DNA of 64,000 nt from UBA12481 sp012523435 (GTDB lineage: Bacteria; Bacteroidota; Bacteroidia; Bacteroidales; UBA12481), in NCBI GenBank assembly GCA_028686135.1, contig JAQUCP010000001.1, positions 1-64,000 of the forward strand, written 5' to 3'. The notes below the pieces were generated by a model. That model saw only the letters and a program-made list of their open reading frames with translations. It made no database searches and was not told the DNA's origin. This document shows, in pieces, positions 25,403 to 32,794 of the stretch. How positions within the stretch are numbered: the stretch's first letter is position 1; every line of letters starts with the position of its first letter. Made by a program: the position numbers and the translations under genes.

Positions 25403-25897
25403 TCACTGATTATAATAATCTCCCCAGGGGTAATGGGTTCTCTCAACGCACCACTTACCCTCAGGGTCATTTTTCAGATCGATCTCAAAAAACATCGGTT
25501 CCATATCCTCCCCCACATACTCCTCATCCACCCGTATCCACCAGGTTTTCTTCTCAACATCAGTCAGACTGTATTCCAGGTCGAAAAGGCAGGAGCAATC
25601 ACATAAATTAGAATTCTCCCGCTCACGAATAACCAGTGTATCGCCCAATACCTGAAGCTCCACCTTGAACCCTTCGGGACAACAATTGAAACCCACATTT
25701 ACATGTTTGATTATCAATGTATTGTCAAAATAGGAATAGTAAAGACAGTCCGAAGTAGGGCCATCTGATAGTTCAGTCTTTAGGCTAAAGTCTTTACACC
25801 CACTATTTTGGCCAAAGAGCAGAGCCGGATCTGCCGATTCTTTATGACAGGCCGAAAGAAGGCCCAATAGAAATAATAAAATCCAGGTGAATCTCAT
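25403..25897 (-). CDS. Cys-rich lipoprotein, paralogue of 23631-24134
   Basis: The 164-residue lipoprotein (lipobox Cys17, then H-K-E) is the first gene of the serpin operon. Its other Cys are at 34, 51, 72, 73, 99, 101, 103 and 150. The intervals match the paralogue (17, 21, 26, 2, 2 and 47 residues against 17, 22, 26, 2, 2 and 47). Shared motifs are G-F-N-C-C-P-E, L-G-D-T-L-V-I-R-E, C-D-C-S-C-L-F-D-L-E and K-W-C-V-E-R-x-H-Y-P-W. The function is unknown. Its stop is 15 bases before the serpin start, so the two are almost certainly co-transcribed. Confidence 0.82.
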   Translation of the reverse strand: MRFTWILLFLLGLLSACHKESADPALLFGQNSGCKDFSLKTELSDGPTSDCLYYSYFDNTLIIKHVNVGFNCCPEGFKVELQVLGDTLVIRERENSNLCDCSCLFDLEYSLTDVEKKTWWIRVDEEYVGEDMEPMFFEIDLKNDPEGKWCVERTHYPWGDYYNQ

Positions 25898-25994
25898 CTT
25901 ATTAAGTGTTCATTATCACGCCGCATGAATCAGTTCACATAACCTTGGTAGGCAAGCAAAAAACATACCAGAGGCAGAATGTGAACCGGTTGAT

Positions 25995-27293
25995 TCAAAG
26001 TTCGTAAACTTTTGTGACAGCGTCATCATTTATTTTACCATTCTGTCCTGATCCGATGATGGCCTGTCCGATTCGGCAACTGAGGCATCTTCTTGAGGAG
26101 CAATAGTTTTGATAAAGGTGTAAAAAGGCTTGGGAATAAAAAGCATTAGGAACCTGATAGCCATAACCCGACCATAACCGGGTGATCCGGTTGTTTTCGG
26201 GAGGCAACCGTTCCAGCTGCTCCATCCACCACACATTCGATAGCGGTTGACCTATGGCTGAGGCGTAACAGGCAAGGACAGGTAACAAATAGTTGATTTT
26301 CAATAGATTCAGCGTGTCCTTCCCGATCGTGGGAGACTGGTCTCTCCACTCTTTACCAAAATCGTAATGTTTTTGCCAATACGTCGAAACTGGGATATCC
26401 TGAGGGAGCGCGTCGACCGTCATGATTGACGGATTGAGTGGCATCAACGAGATCAGTCCCGCCAGCTGGGCGAGACGTACGGTTGGGAAATTGGCTGGGC
26501 GCATCCGCATAAACTTCCAGCCTGGCTTATCTAACCGACTAATATTGTATTTATTACAGAGAAAAAAGAATTCGGATGAGAGGGCTCGCGAATAGGGATC
26601 TTCTGCTGGTTCCGGGATCAGGTTAGCTTGCCCATATAGCAGCGCCTCAAGTCGGAAGAGGTTATCCCCGATGTTCCGAATGGCCTTAACCGGAATGTTC
26701 TTTCCCAGGCGATCAAAAGTCTCCTGGTTAACCCCAAAACCAAAGGTGCGCATAAGCAGCTGGAGGCTGGTCTGCTCCCATCCACCATGGTTTTGTCGCA
26801 AGCGTTGTTGAATCCTGAGTGCTTTGGATTCCATACGCTCCACTCCCATCGAGATAAGCCAGCCTTCCACAATCATCGACGAGAGGCTCATCCAGGAAGT
26901 AGTGCAGGGAATGGCCGAAAGCGTTTTCAGCATCCGGTGGTAATTATCGAGATAGGCTGGCTTAAAGGGGAGCACAACGGTTGGAAGGAGATCTCCATTG
27001 CTTCTTCTAACCTCACAATCAGGATCATAGACAACATGAAGAATAACCGGATCGTAAGCCGGGTCTGAATCATGGTGATGGCGATACCAATCCGAGGCTT
27101 TCACATGGATTTCAATATGGCCGGCCCAGATGGTCCGGTCGATTTTTATCCGGGCAAATAGGAAATCGGGACCTGAATCGCTGTTAAACTGGCCATTCGA
27201 CATGATTTCCACCCGCTCACCCCTGGTGGTAACCAGTCGGTCAGAGGCAAACAGGGCATATTTCCAGATATATTGGAGAAAGTCTTCCTGCAT
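25995..27293 (-). CDS. DUF2851 family protein
   Basis: The 432-residue protein shows the DUF2851 pattern: an N-terminal E-D-F-L-Q-Y-I-W-K and a nuclease-like core N-S-D-S-G-P-D-F-L-F-A-R-I-K-I ... G-H-I-E-I-H-V-K-A-S-D-W. A helical remainder ends in a small Cys motif, R-R-C-L-S-C-R-I-G. The G-P-D-F ... E-I-H-V-K arrangement recalls PD-(D/E)xK nucleases, but no activity is established. The family is typical of Bacteroidota. No signal peptide is visible, so it is probably cytoplasmic. Confidence 0.88.
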   Translation of the reverse strand: MQEDFLQYIWKYALFASDRLVTTRGERVEIMSNGQFNSDSGPDFLFARIKIDRTIWAGHIEIHVKASDWYRHHHDSDPAYDPVILHVVYDPDCEVRRSNGDLLPTVVLPFKPAYLDNYHRMLKTLSAIPCTTSWMSLSSMIVEGWLISMGVERMESKALRIQQRLRQNHGGWEQTSLQLLMRTFGFGVNQETFDRLGKNIPVKAIRNIGDNLFRLEALLYGQANLIPEPAEDPYSRALSSEFFFLCNKYNISRLDKPGWKFMRMRPANFPTVRLAQLAGLISLMPLNPSIMTVDALPQDIPVSTYWQKHYDFGKEWRDQSPTIGKDTLNLLKINYLLPVLACYASAIGQPLSNVWWMEQLERLPPENNRITRLWSGYGYQVPNAFYSQAFLHLYQNYCSSRRCLSCRIGQAIIGSGQNGKINDDAVTKVYEL

Positions 27294-27355
27294 ATCCTAT
27301 CGGTTTACAGGATATGGACGTCAGGAAAGCGATAAAACGGAAAAATCAAAGGAAA

Positions 27356-28174
27356 TTAGAATCCTTGTCGGATCCGGAAGCTCTCGACCATTTGAAGAGC
27401 AGCTTGGCGGGCTTTTTCGTCAAAATCCCGACCCTCCCCAGCATAGATGATGCCGCGCGAATTGTTGATCAATAGTCCACCAAGCGCGTTCCAACCATGT
27501 TCAAGCACTTCATCCAGCGACCCGCCCTGTGCGCCGATGCCGGGAATCAGAAGAAAGTGAGAAGGGAGGATTTCCCGGATTCTTTTCAGATGCGCTGGTT
27601 TTGTTGCTCCCACCACATACATCAGGTTATCCGTTGTTCCCCACCCCGATGACTCTAGCATAACTCTCTCATAAAGAAGCTCTCCCGATTCGAGCGACCT
27701 GAGCTGGAAGTCCTCGGCACCCGCATTACTGGTCAGTGCCAACAGAATTGCCCATTTCCCCTCAAACTGCAGAAACGGGGCCACCGAATCTTTTCCCATA
27801 TAGGGAGAGAGGGTGATGGCATCAAAATCATAATGAATAAAGAAAGCTCTAGCGTAAAGCTCGGCTGTGTTGCCAATATCTCCTCGCTTGGCATCAGCGA
27901 TAATCAGCACATTAGGATCCTGGGAGCGGATGTAATCGACTGTTTTTTCAAGCTGCTTTAATCCTTCAGGACCCTGGGCCTCATAAAAGGCCAGATTGGG
28001 TTTATAGGCAACAGCCAGATCAATGGTGGCGTCAATGATTGCACGGTTAAACGCAAAGAGTGACTCCGCATCCCGCTGCAGGTGGAGTGGAATTCGGCGA
28101 GGATCGGTATCCAATCCGATACACAGGCAGGATCTCTTTTTCAGGATCTCTTTATACAGTTCCCTGGCATTCAT
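27356..28174 (-). CDS. pyrF: Orotidine 5'-phosphate decarboxylase
   Basis: This enzyme carries out the last step of UMP synthesis. At 272 residues it is of the longer PyrF type 2 found in Bacteroidota and Actinobacteria. The catalytic motif is A-D-A-K-R-G-D-I-G-N-T, and the phosphate-binding end is I-P-G-I-G-A-Q-G-G. It starts two bases after the prfA stop, so the two are surely coupled. The purM-prfA-pyrF order makes a small nucleotide/translation operon that I recall from other Bacteroidota. Confidence 0.96.
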   Translation of the reverse strand: MNARELYKEILKKRSCLCIGLDTDPRRIPLHLQRDAESLFAFNRAIIDATIDLAVAYKPNLAFYEAQGPEGLKQLEKTVDYIRSQDPNVLIIADAKRGDIGNTAELYARAFFIHYDFDAITLSPYMGKDSVAPFLQFEGKWAILLALTSNAGAEDFQLRSLESGELLYERVMLESSGWGTTDNLMYVVGATKPAHLKRIREILPSHFLLIPGIGAQGGSLDEVLEHGWNALGGLLINNSRGIIYAGEGRDFDEKARQAALQMVESFRIRQGF

Positions 28175-28176
28175 GA

Positions 28177-29250
28177 TCAGGCATCGGAAGCTTTGAGCCG
28201 TTCAGCATTTTCGGCGATCTGCAATTTATCTATAATTTCCTGGATATCACCATTCATGATCGATGGTAGATTGTACATAGTCAGATTAATCCGATGATCG
28301 GTCATTCTACCCTGCGGATAGTTGTAGGTTCGGATTTTAGCCGACCGATCTCCAGTGCTAACCATGGTTTTCCTTTTCAAAGAGATCTCATCGAGATACT
28401 TGGTGTATTCGATATTATAAAGCCGGGTCCGGAGTTCAGCCAGAGCTTTCTCTTTATTTTTAATCTGTGATTTCTGATCCTGGCAAATCACCACCACGCC
28501 GGTAGGCACGTGGGTCAAGCGAACCGCAGAGTAGGTCGTGTTAACCGACTGACCGCCAGGACCTGACGACATAAAGGTATCGACCCGGATATCTGACTGA
28601 TTGATCTGAATATCAAACTCTTCAGCTTCGGGCAAGACGGCCACAGTAGCAGCTGAAGTATGGATTCGTCCCTGCGTTTCGGTTTGTGGCACTCGCTGAA
28701 CGCGGTGAACGCCTGATTCATATTTCATGATGCCATAAACGCCATCCCCTTTGATGGTAAATATGATCTCCTTATAGCCTCCGTTGGTACCTTCGGTGAA
28801 ACTATTGATGCTATGCGACCAGCCTTTTATATCGCAGAATTTCACGTACATCCTGAAAAGATCACCGGCGAAGATACTGGCTTCATCACCGCCAGTTCCG
28901 GCACGGATCTCTACAATAGCATTCTTCGAGTCCTCAGGATCGGCTGGCAGAAGTAAAACTTTAATTTCCTCCTCCATTTCATCGCGACGGTGTTGGAGAA
29001 GGTCAAGTTCCTCTTTGGCCATAGCCCTAAGTTCCTCTTCCTTCTCCGTGTCCAGCATCCGGATTGTGGAAGTTATGTTATCCAGAACATTGCGATACTC
29101 ACGATAGAACTCCACCACCTTATTCAACTCCTTGTATTCTTTGTTCAGCTGAACATAACGTTTCATGTCGCTGATCACAGTTGGATCCGTGATGAGGCGG
29201 GCAACCTCATCAAATCGGTGGGATATTTCTTCAAGTTTCTGTAAAAGCAT
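28177..29250 (-). CDS. prfA: Peptide chain release factor 1
   Basis: The 357-residue release factor reads UAA and UAG. The peptidyl-tRNA hydrolysis motif G-G-Q is in S-S-G-P-G-G-Q-S-V-N-T-T. The stop-codon-recognition P-x-T tripeptide is P-Q-T in R-V-P-Q-T-E-T-Q-G-R-I-H-T-S-A. A type 2 factor would have S-P-F instead, so this is RF1. No programmed frameshift is seen. Confidence 0.97.
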   Translation of the reverse strand: MLLQKLEEISHRFDEVARLITDPTVISDMKRYVQLNKEYKELNKVVEFYREYRNVLDNITSTIRMLDTEKEEELRAMAKEELDLLQHRRDEMEEEIKVLLLPADPEDSKNAIVEIRAGTGGDEASIFAGDLFRMYVKFCDIKGWSHSINSFTEGTNGGYKEIIFTIKGDGVYGIMKYESGVHRVQRVPQTETQGRIHTSAATVAVLPEAEEFDIQINQSDIRVDTFMSSGPGGQSVNTTYSAVRLTHVPTGVVVICQDQKSQIKNKEKALAELRTRLYNIEYTKYLDEISLKRKTMVSTGDRSAKIRTYNYPQGRMTDHRINLTMYNLPSIMNGDIQEIIDKLQIAENAERLKASDA

Positions 29251-29277
29251 TTCGATTGATGATTTAGAGGGAAAGAG

Positions 29278-29358
29278 GTTGTCGAGTTGTCAAGTTGTCG
29301 GGTTGTCGGGTTGTCGAGTTGGTGTGAGGTGTGAGGTGTGGGGTGTGGGGTGTGGGGT
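29278..29358. repeat. Two adjacent short tandem repeats
   Basis: The intergenic stretch between purM and prfA begins with about five imperfect copies of a 9-base unit (consensus GTTGTCGGG, 29278-29321). Five or so copies of a 7-base unit (GTGAGGT drifting to GTGGGGT) run on to 29358. It is not coding. Slippage would change the purM-prfA distance. Confidence 0.85.
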
Positions 29359-29365
29359 AGTTTAG

Positions 29366-30535
29366 CTAATAGAAATAATCACCGTAAGGGCTCTGGATGG
29401 TGAGTTTAGGGGTATTTGAGGCTTCACAATGGCCGACAATTTTAGCTTCTATGCCGAATGTAGCAGCGATATTGATCACTTCTGCAGCTGCTGATTCAGG
29501 CAGATACACTTCGAACCGGTGCCCCATATTGAATACCCGGTACATTTCCTGCCAGGGGGTCCCCGACTGTTCCTGGATCATCCTAAAAAGGGTGGGTGTA
29601 GGGAAGAGGTTATTTTTCACCACATGCAGCTGATCGATAAAATGGAGAATTTTTGTTTGGCCTCCACCTGAGCAGTGCACCATTCCGTGAATTTGGCTCC
29701 GGAGTTTCTGAAGGACGCTGATGATTACGGGAGCATAGGTTCTGGTAGGAGAGAGAACCAGCTGACCCGCATTAAGAGGTAATCCGGGGACTGGGGCTGT
29801 CAGCGGGACTGTTCCCGAATAGACCAGTTCTTCCGGGATGTTCTGATCGTAGGATTCGGGGTAACGTTCCGCCAGGTCGTGCGAAAACAGGTCGTGCCGA
29901 GCGGAAGTTAAGCCATTACTACCCATTCCGCCGTTTTCTCTCGACTCGTAACTCGCTCTACCTGTAGATGATAGCCCGACAATGACATCACCAGGTACAA
30001 TCCTATCGTTTGAGATCACATCGGATCTTCGCATACGGGTAAAGACGGTACTATCGACGATGATGGTTCTTACGAGATCGCCCACGTCGGCCGTCTCTCC
30101 GCCCGAGCAGCTAACGGTCATGCCGTTTCTGGTGAGCATTTCGGCCACCTCTTCTGTTCCCTGGATTATTTGCCCAATAACCTCACCGGGGATCAGTTGT
30201 TTATTACGGCCGATCGTAGAGCTCAGCACAACCGGGCCGGTGGCGCCGACACAGAGCAGGTCGTCGATATTCATGATAACGGCATCCTGAGCGATTCCTT
30301 TCCAAACTGACAGATCTCCGGTTTCTTTCCAGTAGATGTATGCCAAAGAGGATTTTGTCCCAGCTCCATCGGCGTGCATGATGTTGCACCACTCCGGATC
30401 GCCTCCCGTCAAATCCGGGATAATCTTACAAAAAGCCTTGGGGTACAATCCTTTATCGACATGTCGGATTGCATTGTGTACCTCCTCTTTGGTAGAGGAG
30501 ACTCCTCGTTGTCCATACCTATCAGCCCGTTTCAT
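29366..30535 (-). CDS. purM: Phosphoribosylformylglycinamidine cyclo-ligase (AIR synthase), Bacteroidota type
   Basis: This enzyme makes aminoimidazole ribotide in purine synthesis. The 389-residue protein is longer than E. coli PurM but fits the Bacteroidota form, with Y-G-Q-R-G-V-S-S-T-K-E-E-V at the N-terminus, H-A-D-G-A-G-T-K-S-S-L-A-Y and S-G-G-E-T-A-D-V-G-D-L-V-R-T. ATG 30535 is chosen. The frame extends to a TTG at 30547, but that codon lies inside a perfect -7 promoter box. Confidence 0.94.
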   Translation of the reverse strand: MKRADRYGQRGVSSTKEEVHNAIRHVDKGLYPKAFCKIIPDLTGGDPEWCNIMHADGAGTKSSLAYIYWKETGDLSVWKGIAQDAVIMNIDDLLCVGATGPVVLSSTIGRNKQLIPGEVIGQIIQGTEEVAEMLTRNGMTVSCSGGETADVGDLVRTIIVDSTVFTRMRRSDVISNDRIVPGDVIVGLSSTGRASYESRENGGMGSNGLTSARHDLFSHDLAERYPESYDQNIPEELVYSGTVPLTAPVPGLPLNAGQLVLSPTRTYAPVIISVLQKLRSQIHGMVHCSGGGQTKILHFIDQLHVVKNNLFPTPTLFRMIQEQSGTPWQEMYRVFNMGHRFEVYLPESAAAEVINIAATFGIEAKIVGHCEASNTPKLTIQSPYGDYFY

Positions 30536-30544
30536 AGTGAGGGG

Positions 30545-30552
30545 CAAAGGTA
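30545..30552 (-). promoter_or_regulatory. Predicted -7 box of purM
   Basis: The minus strand reads TACCTTTG, a full TAnnTTTG match, ending 9 bases before the ATG at 30535. The leader would be only a few bases long. Confidence 0.5.
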
Positions 30553-30558
30553 AGAAAA

Positions 30559-32688
30559 TTACTTCTCCGGGTCCTTGTTCTCCTGCATATTGCGCCGCCG
30601 TTCCGGATTCCGTTGTTTTTGCTGCAGCTCTTCCATTCCGCGGAGGAGGATCTGTTGTTTAGCGTCAAAATCACCTGGTTTCTGGTCCTTTGGCACATAA
30701 TCGGTGCGTACCACCTTAAATTCCGTCCGGCGGTTCAGTTGATGAACGATTTCCTGTGACTGTTCATCCGCTAATTGGTCGATGTAGGCTTTTGATAGGG
30801 TATCGCCCACAGTAAGGAAGGTATATTGTTCAGCAATTTTCTCATCTACCACACGAGGCACGTCAGGGCCATAGCCTTTAGCTGCCAAGCGATCAGACTC
30901 TATGCCATTAAGTATCAGATAGTCCACAACCGATTGGGCTCGATTTTGGGATAGTTCGAGGTTAGTCATGGTACCACGGAATGGTCTCACATCGGTATGG
31001 GACATCAATTCGATGGTGATATTGGGGTTATCTTCCAGTGTTTCAACCAGGCCATCCAATGCGACCATGGATTCCGGGCGCAGATCCCAGCGAGCCAGGT
31101 CGTAAAGGATATTCGGCAATTCGATGGGTTTTTCGTAGGGAGCCAGCACCAACGTAGTTTCGAAATCCCGGCTATTTTCGAGTCCTTTGGTTGTTTCGCG
31201 CATTTTACCATTAAGGAATCCCTGCTTGAATGCCACCAATAGGTAATCTGTTTCGGGCTTTAATTTAAAGGAGAAGATTCCGGTCGAGTCGGTGGTATAT
31301 TCGAGGCTATTCCCGTCACTCCCGATCAGGCGCACTTCAGCGGCTCCCAGGGGTTCTTCAGTTTTCTCGTTAATCACCTTGCCCAGCAGGTTGAAAACTT
31401 TCCCAGGCAGTACAAAAGAGTAAATATCGTCCCCGCCTCTGGCGTTATCCGTCCGGGATGAGACAAAATATCCCCGCTCCTCCTCTTCCTGGAAAATGAT
31501 ACCGAAATCATCTGCAAGGCTATTGATCGGGTACTTCATATTTTCCACCGCCCAGGTTCCGTCAGGATTCAGGGATGCTTTGAAAATATCGAGACCGCCC
31601 ATTCCGAGATGTCCATCGGAGGCAAAATAGAAGAGAGAATCATTCTTCACAAAGGGGAACATTTCGTTACCCGGAGTATTAATTTCAGAACCGAGATTCA
31701 TCGGTTCGCCGAAGGTTCCGCTGGCGCTTTCCCGTTTGACCATCCAGATATCCTTTCCCCCTTGGCCACCAAGCATATCGCTAGTGAAGAACATCGTCAG
31801 TTCATCGTTTGTCAGGCTGGGATGGGCCACCACGACTGAATCCTTGGCAATTGGGAGCACAACCGGATCGGCCCAACGGGTACCCTGTCTCTTAGCCATC
31901 AGCACCTGACACCCCAACTCTTCCTGCTTATCAAACCGACAGCGGGTGAAATAGATCGTTGCTCCATCGGATGTAACCCACGGAGCGCCATCATCGTAGG
32001 GAGAATTTATTGATTTATCAAGGGCAGAGGGAACAGCCCACTTCTGTTTGTTATCCAGGCGGGTATAATAGATATCGGAGAAAGATTGACCGGTGCCACC
32101 GTGCAGTTTGGCACCTTTCCCTCCCTCCCTACTGGAGGTAATGTAGAGCTCTTTATAATCAGAGGAGGCAAAAAACGGGCTGTAATCGTTAAATCGGGTA
32201 TTAAAATCTTTGATGTTTTCGATCTCATACCGTGTCGGATTGTTTATCCAGCTGATGGCTGAATCGCAAGCCATTAATTCCGTTGTTGCCTGAGTATCCG
32301 CTGGTTCTAACTTAAGATATTCTTCATAAGCAGCGCGGGCGTCATCCAGTTTACCATTCATCTTCAGCACTCTAGCATAATACAGATAGGCCTCGGGATT
32401 GTCAATTTTCCTTCTGACCACCCTGGAGTAGTAGGGTTCTGCTCTTTTTGTTTCGTTAATGAGCCGGTAACAATGGGCTATCTTTAGGGAGATTTCGTTC
32501 TTCCGGTTGGAGTCCTTCTCCTTCGAATAGGCCTTTTTGTATTTATCAATGGCCCGGTGATACTCCCCAATTGCAAAGACTTTGTCGGCCTGGGCAAGAC
32601 GATCCCGTTTCTGTCCGAAAGCCGGGACGGAAATGAGAACAGCCAGGAGGATGCCGGTCATACAGCGTAACAGGTTGATACGTTTCAT
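30559..32688 (-). CDS. PorE-like OmpA-family protein (TPR, PD40 propeller, CRD, OmpA)
   Basis: The protein is a 709-residue exported chain from ATG 32688 (ATG 32700 is also possible). The domains run in order: signal peptide; TPR helices (about 30-145); a PD40/WD40-like propeller (about 150-420, with repeats such as P-F-F-A-S-S-D-Y-K-E-L-Y-I-T-S-S-R); a carboxypeptidase regulatory-like domain (about 430-515); and an OmpA peptidoglycan-binding domain (about 525-690; N-R-A-Q-S-V-V-D-Y-L ... A-K-G-Y-G). This is the layout of PorE of the type IX secretion system, fitting the T9SS cargo genes here, though other OmpA proteins of the phylum share it. Confidence 0.85.
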   Translation of the reverse strand: MKRINLLRCMTGILLAVLISVPAFGQKRDRLAQADKVFAIGEYHRAIDKYKKAYSKEKDSNRKNEISLKIAHCYRLINETKRAEPYYSRVVRRKIDNPEAYLYYARVLKMNGKLDDARAAYEEYLKLEPADTQATTELMACDSAISWINNPTRYEIENIKDFNTRFNDYSPFFASSDYKELYITSSREGGKGAKLHGGTGQSFSDIYYTRLDNKQKWAVPSALDKSINSPYDDGAPWVTSDGATIYFTRCRFDKQEELGCQVLMAKRQGTRWADPVVLPIAKDSVVVAHPSLTNDELTMFFTSDMLGGQGGKDIWMVKRESASGTFGEPMNLGSEINTPGNEMFPFVKNDSLFYFASDGHLGMGGLDIFKASLNPDGTWAVENMKYPINSLADDFGIIFQEEEERGYFVSSRTDNARGGDDIYSFVLPGKVFNLLGKVINEKTEEPLGAAEVRLIGSDGNSLEYTTDSTGIFSFKLKPETDYLLVAFKQGFLNGKMRETTKGLENSRDFETTLVLAPYEKPIELPNILYDLARWDLRPESMVALDGLVETLEDNPNITIELMSHTDVRPFRGTMTNLELSQNRAQSVVDYLILNGIESDRLAAKGYGPDVPRVVDEKIAEQYTFLTVGDTLSKAYIDQLADEQSQEIVHQLNRRTEFKVVRTDYVPKDQKPGDFDAKQQILLRGMEELQQKQRNPERRRNMQENKDPEK

Positions 32689-32714
32689 CGATTCTGCCAT
32701 AGTGTGTAAAAATA

Positions 32715-32759
32715 GGCATTATTTGCCTCATTAGAATGTAAAACGAAGCAAATAATGCC
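32715..32759 (-). terminator. Inverted repeat / probable glnN terminator
   Basis: GGCATTATTTGC (32715-32726) and GCAAATAATGCC (32748-32759) pair perfectly over 12 bases around a 21-base loop. On the minus strand the stem is followed by TATTTTT. It lies 35 bases after the glnN stop and just before the PorE-like gene, so it may terminate glnN. The long loop makes an operator for the next gene also possible. Confidence 0.55.
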
Positions 32760-32794
32760 CTTGGTATAGAGCCGACAACCCTTAGGATCATCGT

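Noticed and set aside
25933..25986. Inverted repeat GTTCACAT/ATGTGAAC upstream of the serpin operon as an operator
   Set aside because: Only 8 bases match over a 38-base spacer and no promoter fits around it; chance is likely.
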